64,000 bases of DNA, from contig JAZKJV010010524.1 in assembly GCA_037367405.1 (NCBI GenBank), positions 1-64,000 of the forward strand, read 5' to 3'. This document shows positions 23,981 through 35,832 of this stretch, one piece after another. This stretch comes from Ottelia alismoides (taxonomy: Eukaryota; Streptophyta; Magnoliopsida; Alismatales; Hydrocharitaceae). The translations under genes and the position numbers were made by a program. Position 1 is the first letter of the stretch; every line of letters begins with the position of its first letter. Below the pieces are notes generated by a model that made no database searches, was not told the origin of the DNA, and was given only the letters and a program-made list of their open reading frames with translations.

Positions 23981-25759
23981 GGAGACAATTGACTTCTCAT
24001 TCATTGATTATTTATTCTTCAGTCATTGTAGTATAGACTCTTTTTATACTTAGTACGGATTATGTCTTTTATTTTCTCTTCGATCTATGAGGACATAGCT
24101 TAAGCTAAGTACATGGGGTCGTATATACGTTGTATATACTTTAGACACAACTCGTACTTTCTAATTTTCAATAATTATGGCTAAAATACAATTAATTAAT
24201 TAAAATGATAGGCTTCTATAAAAATTCGTTAAAATTCCTTGTACATACTGATTAATAAATTAGGTAAAAATGTTGTACAAAATGTTTGAAAAATGATTTA
24301 GAAACTGATTGAAAAATCTTTTGAAAACTGTTTGGAAAATATTTGTAAAATATTTTCAACCTTTGTAAAATTTTTTTGTTTAGAAAAAGTTCTTTTGTGA
24401 AGAAAATGTTTTGAAAATATATTTGCAAATGGTTGCAAAAATAGTTAGAAAAATCTAAACATATTGTTTGAAAAATCTTTGCAAATGATTTTAAAAAATT
24501 GTAAATAAAAAAATTTGTCAAAATTAGTTTGCAAAATAAAGCTTTCAAAATGTTTGCAAACATACTTTCAACTATTTTGAGAACCATATATACAATTCAA
24601 GTAAAGAAAATTCTTTAAACCCATACATAAACTTGTGAGTAACTAACCGGTGTAATTCTTTAACTCTAACTCTTATAAATAACGAGATGCGGTCCCGTAT
24701 AAATTTGCACATATTTATTTTTAAAAACTTTTATTTTTGAAAATCCCTAAAAACTGGCAAAAATGAAAATCTCAAAAAATTGCAAAATCTTTTTTTTCAA
24801 AACTATATACAATTTTGCAAAACTTTTCAAAAATCCATAAAGAGTTCAGAAGTAGAAAAATACATCACAAAAATATTTTCTTTACATGATACATAACATT
24901 CATGTTATTGAGATTTATATTAATAATTGAACTAGTCTAGTAAAAATCGAATATTGGAGCTTGGTTGGACATTAAATATACTTAATCACAGGAACCTTAT
25001 AGGAATTGGAAGTGAGGCACTTCAGGTCTGCTTGACTTAATTCTTTGAGATCACGAGACTTGGTTAAATGTTCTCTTGACTTCCTAGATAGAATATTTCG
25101 GTACACATACATGACTCGTTGATAATGACCCATCTTGCACACATGCACTTTGCACTTTGCTTACCTCAGTTGAAGTGGCAGAGGGTTGTATTTGCCGGTA
25201 TGAGACACAAGCCAGTGGAAACATCGGAAGTCACATATTTATGGTCGTTGCACCCCAACCTGATCCAGTGGCGACGAGGTCTAATGACGGAATGTTGCGG
25301 GTTGCAATAAAGCTTCAAAAGAGGGATAGTCTGTTGGTTCAAGAGGAAAAAGTCCATGTGTAAATGATGTTGCATATAGTGTTCAAAAAAATGCAATAAA
25401 AACTCCAAAAAATTGGATAGACCTGCATGAAAATAAAATGACTGCCAAAGTATATATATGTGTATAATTAATAAGCAAGCTTGAGCTTCAAAGTCATATT
25501 CACATGAGCCTGCAGCCGAATGACTTGGATACACTAGTCAAGCATCCTAAGATAGGTAGCTACAATAGCTACCATCCATTCTTCTCTCCACCTTCTTTTC
25601 TTGAGACGGTTGTACTTGAACTTAGAAAGGAATACCCCACTTCTCGAGAAAGAGTTGCTGGATTAGGGGAGTTATGGTCACCATGTTGGAGAAGATTGAC
25701 TTTTACTACTTCAACTCATGAGAGCTACATGTCACTCACACTATACAAGATAGCTTCAT

Positions 25760-25941
25760 AGCATGGAAGGCCGTATCGATACGATATATCGATGATATAT
25801 CATCGAAATATTGCCCATATTGACGAACCTTTGTGAAGAAAATGCCTGGAAATCGGGATATATCACCATATTGGTGCCCATATTGATCCCATGTCGATAT
25901 TGATATATCGAAGATATATCGCCGATATTTCCTTCCATGCT
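25760..25941. mobile_element. MITE of about 180 bp in E1 3' tract
   Basis: The termini AGCATGGAAGG and CCTTCCATGCT are perfect inverted repeats. The interior repeats GATATATCG-type palindromes (GATATATCGATGATATATC near the left end, GATATATCGAAGATATATCG near the right). It encodes nothing. The flanks share TCAT on both sides, so a short target duplication is possible but not certain; I cannot assign a superfamily. Confidence 0.8.
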
Positions 25942-26220
25942 TCATCGTTATAAGGGTTTATGTATAAGTCAACTTATTCTGATCTGGCTATTAAGGAGAC
26001 TTAGACAGAGTTTTGTGGATCTCAGAGGTCATGTGTGTTGCAAGTCTAGTTACTACACAAGGTTCCAACCACACCTAAAACCCAAAGGTCCGACTTCAAC
26101 TCCAAACTTTGATTTTGTGAAGACAAATTTAAGAGTTAAAATCAATCCAAGTTCTTTCCTTTTCTTTTCTTCTTTTTCTTTTCTGCACTTATATACATAA
26201 GTGTTTGGTAGGCACTAACA

Positions 26221-26252
26221 AAGGAAAGTATGAGGCGGGGGGGGGGGGGGGT
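26221..26252 (+). other. E1 polypurine tract with G15 run
   Basis: A purine-rich run ending in 15 consecutive G (26237-26251) lies one base before the LTR start TGATGAGTCTC at 26253. Position and composition fit the plus-strand primer. Confidence 0.85.
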
Positions 26253-29200
26253 TGATGAGTCTCTATTTCATTGCCTTTGTTCTTTCATTTTGGCCTTCAT
26301 TCCCTGACTAAACATATGTAAATATCATTATTTTTGCCTAAATTAACATTTATTATTCATTGTATAAATATTATATAAAATACATAACTTAAATCCAAAA
26401 TGAAAGAATAAATAAAATAAAAGAAAATAAATAAAATGTCAAAGGTATTTTATGAACCTAAACCTCAAAACCTAGGCATCATGATGATTGGGACAATAAA
26501 GAATAAAGTAGGGGGAGATAAGGTCAAAAACACACTAAAACCCTACTTATTTATTCTTCAATAATACATTTTTGGGACATATTTTATTCATTATTATTCA
26601 CACTTCAAATCAATAAACTTTTCACATTAAAGATGTAGAAAAATACATAGAAAATAAAAATTGATTTCATCTAAAAACAATACAAATTGTGCATTCTACA
26701 CTCAGAATGAAAAGACAAAACCCAAACTTCTCAGACCCATACTCCAAATAAACTCAAAATACATCAAAATTAGCTTTAATTATATATAATTACTTATTAG
26801 ATATTTAATGAAAATGATTTCATTTAATTTAGAGTTAAGATGTAAAAGTTAGGTTATTCATTTTATTTATTCTTATATTTTCATAATTTTATATTTTACA
26901 ATTTTGTAAATATTATTTTTAGTATATGTACATAATCATAATAAAATAAAACCATTAAAAACAAGTTAAAATAAATAAGAGTATAAAATATATAGATGAA
27001 CTACCTAAACTTATTTATATAAAATAAATACATCTATTTATTTAAGTGTACAAATAACATAAGGAAAATACAATAAAAATATAGTTGCATATATCTAAAT
27101 ATATTATAAATATATAAATTAAGTGTATAAAATAATAAAATCTAAAATAAAAAATAAAAATAAAATATTCAAAACATAGGTAAATATACATGTAATTATA
27201 CTACCAAATAATAACTTGTAATAAATAACCTCATAAAAATAGATAAAAATTTGAATAAAATATTACATAAAATAGCAAACTTTTTTATTTTATAAGCTAA
27301 AATTAATAAATTCATTTACTATTAGTTATTGATTTTACCAATAATTTCCTTGGGATTTTTCTGGTTGGTCCACGTGGACCAACCACAACAATCCCCGTGT
27401 AGACCTAGGTCAACCCCCCATCCTTGAGTCCCACCTTGTCAGAACCTTATGCCATTTTTTCCGCTTGATCTCATGATGCTCTGTCTAGGTCTGATGAGCA
27501 TTTCATAGAGATTAAACATCATAGAATCTCGCTCTAGCCAAAGATCAAATCGAGCGTCCTTGAATCAACTGCAATCCTTGATCAAAGTCCGTATATTCAA
27601 GAGCATATAAGTAACCTACTTTGACCATTATTTGATTCTTTGGTTACTATTCAATCCCTAAATCCCCTCGCTTCGCGTGTGTATGTGTTCCCGGTGACAG
27701 AGAGAGCATCCTTCGAGGCCGAGGCAACACTAGGAGGAGAGGAGGTGATCCAAGGCATCGCTTCAGCGAGGTCTCTGTTCTCTGGTTCCCAAGTACGATA
27801 TGCACACCTTTTATCCATTTTAGGTAGATTTAGTTTAGGTTTTTCCATTCCTGTATTTTATTTCATAGTTAGATCTAAATATTAGGTGTAGTTCGAATAT
27901 TTGATTCTTGGAGCTCACTGCTCCAGCCATGTTTCACTGTCAATCATACTCGTTCCGATCCATCTATAATTCCCATTTTGTTCCCCATCGCATGTTGTAT
28001 TCTTTACACACTTCGATCCCTCCTGGTCATTCATGGATCAATGAATCATAGCTCATCCACCACCTCTCGTTGAACCTCCTCCATCTCGCTCACCCCCCCA
28101 TGTGCAACAACTTCATTTTGGCTCGAGATGACTCACCTCGAGCCCCCAAGTCTTCCTCTGCAGGTATGTTATGCCAGATACCCCCGGAGGGTTGATTCCA
28201 CAGTAGAAGGAGGTCCTAGGTGCCTCATTCTTCATCGAGCTCCATGCCTCTTTCCATCGAGGCCCATACTTTCTAGATGGTGCCAAATAGTGCGTGACGC
28301 TTATAGGAAGCTCAGGAGACCATCAACGAACCCCTAAGCGGTCGAAACGAGGAGCTATGCATGATCGAAGGAAGGACATAGAAGTGTTCTTCCCCGTTCT
28401 TCCTTATATCTCCCCAGCTGTTGATCGAGTTAAGTGGAGCCTATGTGGTTCCACTACAGTCGTCCGCTGACACACAATATTTGGTAAATTTTACACATGA
28501 CCCTGTGTTTCTATATATTAATATTTCATACTAAAATTTTAGTATGAAGTATAAATAATTGTGGTGATTTTGCATGGGGACACTCAACTTTTCATGTATT
28601 TACATCTGTGTCCATACTAGCTCACCTCACGCGATCCCCCACGTGAGATGGGTATTTAGCAACCATACCACTGTGGGTTTTTGTATTTGTAATAAGTTCA
28701 AAATTTTGTGGAAAATTTTTAAAGAGGACCAGAACCTCTTTATATATTGCATTTATGCCCATGTCAGGAGTGTTTAATTTCAATATTTGAGGGTAAAGTG
28801 CACAATTGCTCTTGGATTTTATTTTAGGGTTTTAGAATGCATGGAAACTTATTTTTATTTGCAAAACGATCCTTTCCAGCTTAGTCATTTTTTGTTCTTG
28901 ATTATTTAATTTTTATTAATATCATACGTGCTCCAGAAATTATAGAAAATAGGATAGGGTACTTGGATGCATGCTCTTTTACGCTATATAATTTGTTTTG
29001 CATTTTTGCACTTATCCTATTTATTAAAAAAATAACATGTTTTGCCCCTATTTCACTTAGAAAATACCTAAAAATTATAAACCACTTTTAAAAAAACTCC
29101 AAAAACATATTTTGTTTATTATAATATTTCCTAACTTTAGACCAAAAATACCTAAAAATAGAAAAATAAAATGGTAAAAAATAAAAATCTCTAAATCCTA

Positions 29201-30135
29201 TAAGATATATAAATTATGAAAAATTCTAAAAATATTATTTTCTACTTGGTAATTTTCTTTATACACATCATTACATAATAAATTAGTTTTGGGGAGTTTT
29301 TAATTTTTTAATATTTCTAAACATCAAAACAATTAGGCCTATTTAACTAGTCCTTGTTTTTTTACTATTTTGGACTTTAAAAATACCTAAAAATTAATAA
29401 AAATACTTGAATTTCAATTATAGTAAAAAATGAAAAATACAAAATACTTACCTTGCAAATTTTGATTATTTATACATATTATAGTTATGGTACCCCATAT
29501 TACATTATATATCTATATATAATTTATATTATCATCAATTATTATAAATACCTTATAAATATTTTAAAAGACTAATTATATATACACACACTTAGGACTA
29601 TATTTATTAATATTATATGATTTTTGTATCTTTATTATATTTATTATTGTATATACCTTATACCATCTATACATCATCTTATATAAATATATTCATATAC
29701 TCTTATATATACACATCTATTTATTATATATAATGTCAGAACTAAAAAATGTAAAATCAGATATTTAAAAATCAATATATAAAAATAAAAAATGAATTAG
29801 TTTATTTATTTAAAAATTCATACATTACTTCATTTATTAATTTATTGTATAAAATATACATTATTCATTTATTTATTATTTATTTATTTATAAATAATAA
29901 TTTAGGCTATCTTGTTTGCTTTCAATGGTTCGACCTCTACATGCTTAACAACATACACCTTTGTTTGTAAGGTAAAATGATTGGTACGACACATTTTTGT
30001 TCATTCATTTATTTAATTCATAAGTTGTGGGTACTTATTGTCTGATTTAACTTTAATGAGTGGTCTCCTCAGCGACACTCTATCTTTACTTTTCAGTGAG
30101 GATATTTTTAGACCCTCAAAAAAGACGTGTCAACA
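26253..30135 (+). repeat. E1 3' LTR, 3883 bp
   Basis: It starts TGATGAGTC after the polypurine tract and ends GTGTCAACA at 30135, the same end as the 5' LTR (CTCAACA at 3183). It aligns with 1-3183 throughout. Transitions dominate the differences. A promoter is expected in it, but I cannot place a TATA box with confidence because the sequence is so AT-rich. Confidence 0.9.
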
Positions 30136-31744
30136 ATCCCTTAGTAAAATCAGGGTTGTGTACCATTGCCATCTTAGTGATCATACAACTGTTGATTCAA
30201 ATGTTGAATCATGGAGGCTGGTGGTTAGATGATATCTAAGGAGTTAGATTGGGGACACATCGACCTCTGTTAAGTGATTGTTAAGAGAGGATCTCTAACC
30301 TAAGGGGAAGATGCCAATTCTTCTCTGAAAGAGTGATATATAACTATCCTCTTGATGCATGTCCTCTGTGTAAGAATAGAGATTCATAGGTATTAGATAA
30401 GTCAAGTCAAAGAGTTGGCTTAATGAGGTCTAGATAACCAAGTTCTATGACGTATGCTATCACGATATAGGCACGCATCCTCTGATCAGAGATAGATGTG
30501 TTATTATATATTTGAATATGTACATTTGGCAAGATGATAAGTTCATGGTCTAATCAAGGTCTATACACCGCGCGAGCTGGTGTGCATACAAGGGCATATG
30601 AGTAATACGATCTCTCAAAGGGATCATATAAGTACATTACTAAATCGGAAGATATGAGCTCACTCATGAGATATTGGGATCAAATTCCATGCACGATCGT
30701 CTTGCTTTGGAAGCTTGACTAAATTTATAGGTTTGATATATGCTTTTGGAAAGTATATTATCAATACTTGGGTATGATATATGCTTTTGGAAAGTGTATG
30801 ATCGATACCAACTCCTAATGATCAAATAAGAAACTTAATGATCAAACCCTGAAGGAGACAGTCTAAATAAGATCTAAACTTCGGGTTTATTCTAGATCTT
30901 CCACTATGCATGATGTACATGTATTAGGAGTACCTAAGGGTGGTGTGTTCATAAACGATTGTATAAACATGAAACTTCCATTCCGAGGGAGTGATGAAGC
31001 ATGTCAAGATTTTAGTGACTCCTCTCGGTAGAAAAGTAACCTGATCTTGTTCTAAATGTCGGATAGTGATCTGAATGTATTTCATATGGAACGAGAATAT
31101 TAAATTTACAGCTTTGATTTAATCAAACACCTATGGGAAGTCCCTGATATCTGGATATGAGATGTGATCTCAACGTCCAAGTCACTGTAAGCAGAGCGTA
31201 CAATTGTCTTGTCATTATTCTTGAAAGAGTTCAAGAATAATTCCATTGATAAATGTGTATCCAATCATTGAGAAATGGATAATTCAACGTGATTCATTTA
31301 TCATGAATAATATGAGTTTGATTCATATTATTTAGATACATGAGAAAGATGATCCAATATAATTAAATGTAATTTAATTACCATGGATATGAGTAATGTA
31401 GATAACACTATCCATATTAGTCATATATATTATAAATATAATTTATAACATATAAGAGAAAGCTATTTGTAAAAATATTTTACAAGTTAAATGTTGATGT
31501 GAATTGGATTCACATTGGACAATTAATTGAAAACATAATTTACCTTTTATTTTCAGTTGTGAGTGTGATTCACAGATTTCCAATGACATGATTGGAATTT
31601 TAAAAATTAATTTGAAATTATTTTTGTGAAATTACTTACAACAAAAGTTATTGTAAATAATTAAAAGATTATATGAGATATTCAATCTCACATAATTGGA
31701 AAAGGAGCACTCCTTCCATATGGAGAGGGTGGACAACCACCCTT

Positions 31745-31837
31745 CAATCCTAATTCAAGTTGGTCATCCCCCCTTCATAATAGGAAGGAGTAATCCTAAT
31801 TCAAGTTGGTCATCCCCCCTTCATAATAGGAAGGAGT
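31745..31837. repeat. 47-bp tandem duplication in copia LTR C0
   Basis: Two adjacent, nearly identical copies at 31745-31791 and 31792-31837, each starting AATCCTAATTCAAGTTGG. The other two copies of this LTR family in the window do not have the duplication. Confidence 0.9.
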
Positions 31838-32030
31838 TTTCTACCTTTCTTATTCCTTTAATGTCTTATTGATTTGATTGAATTAATTTATATTGATTAT
31901 TATTTAATATATATTTAATTTAATTAGATTAATGGTTGTTATGTTTTTATAATAAAATCATGACCATTGAAAGAAACACAAATCAATCTCAAACATTGGA
32001 TTTGTGTTGTCCATAGATTGAGATCCATGG

Positions 32031-32685
32031 ACTCCCAAAATATTATAAAAGAAGAGGCAACCCTAGATCTTCTTTTAGACAAAATAATAGTGAGCTCTCT
32101 CTCTATACACATCCCCTCTCTCTCCTTAGAGTGTTGTGCACTCTAAACCCTAGAGAGGGTCGTCATTGTTGCTACGTCGTTGTGCCATTGCTTCGACTGC
32201 TTGTGGATCTCCATCTCCTTCGGTGCGCCTCGCTCGTGAAGAAGACATTGAATCTCGTAAGATGAGATCAGGAGATTCGATACTTGGATCATCAACTTGG
32301 TTTGCAAGGAGTACACATTTCATCAATACGCTCGGAAGCGTCTCCTCCATCGGATCGGACTTGAAACTGGAGGTCTCTTACTTTACAGACACGTTCGCAA
32401 CCATGCTTCAAGATGTATTCCTATATCTTCTACGTGGTTTAGATGAAACGATTCGAGAAGTGCTCTCATATCATGTGGTTTCATCACTTCAAATTTTTTA
32501 AATTCTGCTATTGCGAGGGACTAGTAAGACTAGTCACTCCCGATCGCATATGATGCGATCTTCATGCTTCCATGATGCGCTTAAGGTTTATCCCATAAAC
32601 TTCAGCCGGGGATCTTATTTCTGGGGATTTTCTTCTTCCTTAAGACTTGATTCTCTTCCACAATTGGATTCACTTTCAAAATATC
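32031..32685. repeat. Duplicated segment, copy 1 (LTR 3' part plus flank)
   Basis: This segment recurs at 33949-34604 in the same orientation with few differences. It covers the TATA box to the end of copia LTR C0 and continues 83 bases beyond the LTR end (32603-32685), so the duplicated unit is not the LTR alone. Confidence 0.9.
32041..32051 (+). promoter_or_regulatory. TATA box of copia LTR C0
   Basis: TATTATAAAAG lies at the position that carries CTATAAAAGG in the complete family copy (58518-58527, - strand). Confidence 0.5.
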
Positions 32686-33240
32686 GATTTTTCTTTGAAA
32701 TTATCACTTCTTTGTGTAAGCGTATTGACTTTCTCATCAAGTGATAATGTCAAATCCTTGAATCTTTCTGCTATCTCTGTTACCAAGTCTTCATATGTCA
32801 CTTCCTTTTTATCATCAGTATGATATGTTCCCCCAAATTTTAGTTTTTCATTACATTTATTGGTGGTATTATTGGCATAGCTTTTTTTATTATTGTTCTT
32901 ACTTTCTGCTATCTTAAGCATGTTTTCTAACCTTTTTTATTATTTCTCTAAGGTTTGTATGTTTATATCCATACCGTTTAGTTGTTCGATTATATATGCT
33001 ATGTGTTCTTTTTGTTGGATTGACATTGTATTCCATTTTCTTGAGGAGAATGTTTCACTCCCTCTTCCTAGTTTTAGGGATTCGAAAGGTAGGTGTACAT
33101 ATTCAACCTCTTCAATGTTAAACATCTTCCAAGTAATTGTATTTTTTATCTTCATAACATGATCTTCTATCGGAAGATTATCTAACATTTTTCTTAGTTC
33201 TTTAATACAATAATATTCGTATCATTCAAAAAATGTTATG
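32686..33240 (-). pseudogene. Unidentified ORF remnant, possibly pararetroviral, distal part
   Basis: Read on the - strand, two open stretches (33188-32940 and 32921-32676) carry coherent, acidic and Lys-rich protein with a heptad-like segment. They continue the frame of the remnant at 36620-36076 once the LTR element E4 and one copy of its target duplication are discounted. The composition resembles the region between movement and coat protein functions in plant pararetroviruses (Caulimoviridae), but no diagnostic motif (RT, Cys-His) lies here. I do not recognise it securely. It has in-frame stops and no ends. Confidence 0.35.
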
Positions 33241-33244
33241 TTCT

Positions 33245-33510
33245 TGTTGAAGTATGTAATAGAGGGCACCCACTCCTGTTTAGTTCCATGTCTACTGTCT
33301 GTGGGACTTCGGTCAGTTTGTGGGGATATATAAGATGCCCCAAACCCATGTACTCATTGAGAAACTTCAATAGAAGATCCAATCCTTTGAGGTTTTCTCC
33401 TGTGGTTTAATCCTGCTCGTTAGGGAATAGGGTTCCACGTAAAATCCCAAGTGTTCTTCTTATTTATTCCTCTTGATTTGTTTGTCGCTTCCACTTATTT
33501 ACTTTCTACA
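33245..33510 (+). repeat. E4 left LTR (266 bp)
   Basis: It starts TGTTGAAGTATG and ends TTTCTACA. It shares with 35833-36075 the block GTACTCATTGAGAAACTTCA and flanking sequence. A TATA box, GATATATAAG, is at 33325-33334. Confidence 0.85.
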
Positions 33511-33530
33511 TGATATCATAGCAAGTCGAT
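33511..33530 (+). other. E4 primer binding site (tRNA-iMet type)
   Basis: TGATATCATAGC directly follows the LTR. It differs at two positions from the TGGTATCAGAGC primer site used by many plant copia elements. Confidence 0.75.
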
Positions 33531-33948
33531 TTTGAAAGATTTATTTTTTATTTTCAAGTTCAATTATTGTTATTATTATGAATCAAAAATTTATTTATGG
33601 GATAAAGATGACATGATTTGTTTATTCCGATAATTTTTTTCTTTTCATGCACGTTTGTTCATCACTGAGTCTGTGGAAACTCTAGGGTTCCAAGGAACCC
33701 TAATTCTTCCTCACTCCACGTGGTGATCCACATCTCAAAGCACATAGCATGGCATGCCCTTCTCCCTCGTGCATCTGACCCTTGATGCCACCAAAGCATA
33801 TATGTGCACCCACGAGCATATCCACCAAAGCCGCTGCTCACGGAAAAGAAGAATAAAAGCTATAGACACGTGATTTCCATCCAAATCAGTGTTCCTCTTG
33901 TGCATACATGATTCCAACTGCAAAATAGGTGTGAGTCCCATTATTTCC
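33531..33948. other. E4 interior, left part; no gene seen
   Basis: About 420 bases without recognisable coding sequence or repeats. A short ATG-initiated frame near 33579 stops within 20 codons. Confidence 0.5.
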
Positions 33949-34604
33949 ATGGACTCCCAAAATATTATAAAAGAAGAGGCAACCCTAGCTCTTCTTTTAG
34001 ACAAAATAATAGTGAGCTCTCTCTCTCTCTCTATACACATCCCCTCTCTCTTCTTAGAGTGTCGTCCACTCTAAACCCTAGAGAGGGTCGTCATTGTCTC
34101 TACGTCGTTGTGCCATTGCTTCGACTGCTTGTGGATCTCCATCTCCTTCGGTGTACCTCGCTCGTGAAGAAGACATCGAATCTCGTAAGAAGAGATCAGG
34201 AGATTCGACACTTGGATCATCAACTTGGTTTGCGAGGAGATACATTTCATCAATACACTCGTAAGCGTCTCCTCCATCGGATCAGACTTGAAACTGGAGG
34301 TCTCTTACTTTATAGACACGTTCGCAACCATTCTTCAAGATGTATTCCTATATCTTCTACGTGGTTTAGATGAAACGATTCGAGAAGTGTTCTCATATCA
34401 TGTGGTTTCATCACTTTAATTTTTTTAAATTCCTCTATTGTCGAGGGACTAGTAAGACTAGTCACTCCGATCGCATATGATGTGATCTTCACGCTTTCAT
34501 GATGTGCTTAAGGTTTATCCCATAACCTTCAGTCGGGGATCTTATTTTTGGGGATTTTCTTCTTCCTTGGGACTTTATTCTCTTCCACAATTGGATTCAC
34601 TTTC
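33949..34604. repeat. Duplicated segment, copy 2, inside E4
   Basis: It repeats 32031-32685 in direct orientation, including the TATATAT-free TATA region, the CT-rich tract near 34015 and the 80 bases beyond the LTR end. The homology stops sharply on both sides (34605 onward differs). Confidence 0.9.
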
Positions 34605-35832
34605 AAAATAAGATACAATGTTCTGCTCCATTATGGCTGGGGAGGGCGCTACTCCCATGTCGCCCACTCCAGCTCCATGCAGTGCGAGGGCACATCCTTG
34701 TCCCATCCGCTTACATGCAATCCCTAAGGAGAGCTCATGTGTCTCCTCCTCCACAAACAAAGCTCTATAGTACAATATATGGCGATGGCAATGTTGAAGC
34801 GTGAAATAAGAGACGGGTTCTCCCATCAAGTGCCATATAGGAAGAAGAAATAAGAGGGTGCCATTCTTTCTATAAAAAATATTATGTTGTACTATTGCTT
34901 AAGAATAGGAGAGTTGTTTTTTTCTTAAAAAAAGAGAGATGGGGAGAGGATCTCCGACCCAATTAGGTTATTTGGTTTTTAAAAAAGAGGGGGGTGGGGG
35001 TCAAGAAGAAAGAGAGAAGGACAATGTCTAATTCAAACAAAAAAAGAAGGAATGCCTGATGTTGGAAAAAATGGTTTGTTGCATTTTAGTCTAATTCAAA
35101 CAAAAAAAGAAGGAATGCCTGATGTTGGAAAAAAATGGTTTGTTGCATTTTAAAAAAAGAAGCAGTAAGTTTATGAGCCCAATTGGGTCGAGAGTTCAAA
35201 AAAAGGTGCCAAATTTAAAAAGGGTAGAGAAAGAAGGCGATCATACAAAATGAAGTCATACATGAAAAAATAAGAAAAGAATAGACAGAAAAGGGGACGA
35301 ATACAAAAAAAATCATGCAAAAATAGGAAGGAAAAACACATCTTTTGTTTCTCCCAACTCGATAAACCATGATCTTATCCTATCAAATATGGCAGAAAGA
35401 GGGAGTAAGAGAGGGCACATTCTTCTACTAGATATGTATCCACAGGTCTTCTGCCCAACTGTAATTGTCAGATTTGCATTCCATACTACTTCAGCTATCA
35501 TCCGTCTTCACCAAGCATTGACCACTTCATCGGGCTATCTCTATCCGCAACTACTACTCTGCACCGGACTTTCTTCTTCTACTGTAATTCTTCTTCAAGT
35601 ACGATAGAGATATGTATCAATGACCTGATATCACAGTGACTTTACAGGAATAACATAGAATATGTTCCGGTGACATGAAAGTTGTAGACATGCCCTTATG
35701 CGAGGTCCTCTACCAGTCGTGATTCTTCAAATGGGGTGTCTCTATACCATCACTCTATCGAATGAAAATGAGTTGTGTACATTTTCTTTTTGTTGCAAGC
35801 TACGGTTTTTTCAGCTCCAGATTGAGTGCGAG
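34605..35832. other. E4 interior, right part; no gene seen
   Basis: About 1.2 kb without recognisable coding sequence. It holds A/G-rich tracts (34920-35310) and the tandem duplication at 35026-35152. Short open frames match nothing I know. Confidence 0.5.
35026..35152. repeat. 63/64-bp tandem duplication in E4
   Basis: Copies 35026-35088 and 35089-35152 start GTCTAATTCAAACAA and end GTTGCATTTTA. They differ only by one A in an A run, so the duplication is recent relative to the surrounding decay. Confidence 0.95.

Larger units (their letters stand above)
23658..26220 (+). other. E1 3' non-coding tract between pol and PPT
   Basis: No gene is seen. Long stretches are related, in reverse complement, to the matching tracts of E2 and E3: for example 24130-24185 against 44045-44110, 25300-25370 against 43190-43290, and 25580-25670 against 42890-43010. 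An env-like ORF sometimes lies here in Athila elements; none is visible. It includes serial stem-loops and a 182-bp MITE. Confidence 0.75.
1..30135 (+). mobile_element. E1: Athila/Tat-like Ty3-gypsy LTR retrotransposon
   Basis: This is a complete but degenerate gypsy element apart from the missing outer few hundred bases of its 5' LTR. In order it shows the LTR, a tRNA-Asp primer site, a leader of about 2.4 kb, gag, protease, RT/RNase H, integrase, a 2.6 kb 3' non-coding tract, a polypurine tract and the 3' LTR. The order protease-RT-RNase H-integrase places it in Ty3-gypsy. The long LTRs, tRNA-Asp primer and protein similarity suggest Athila/Tat, but I see no env-like ORF. About 11.9 kb of it is a nested element (E2). 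Every coding domain carries stops or frameshifts. In one 68-base LTR stretch (1083-1150 against 27673-27740) I count about 13 differences, nearly all transitions, so it is old. Confidence 0.85.
30136..32602 (+). mobile_element. Copia LTR C0, left end missing, host of E1
   Basis: This is the reverse-orientation relative of 57955-60581 and 10089-12607. For example 30140-30300 is the reverse complement of about 60300-60485, and 31950-32060 matches the TATA region of those copies. It ends near 32602 in ATAAACTTCA, matching the ATATCCTTCA end of the family. About the first 100 LTR bases are absent, and the break falls exactly at the last base of E1. The simplest reading is that E1 inserted into this LTR and the rest lies left of the window. 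No primer site or pol follows, so it may be a solo LTR. It is clearly diverged from the other copies. Confidence 0.8.

Noticed and set aside
24252..24587. 111-codon frame of Phe, Lys and Asn
   Set aside because: Low-complexity AT-rich tract in the E1 3' non-coding region.
25780..25935. GATATATCG array as a satellite or CRISPR-like repeat
   Set aside because: Spacing is irregular and it is bounded by perfect inverted ends, so it is a MITE; the genome is a plant.
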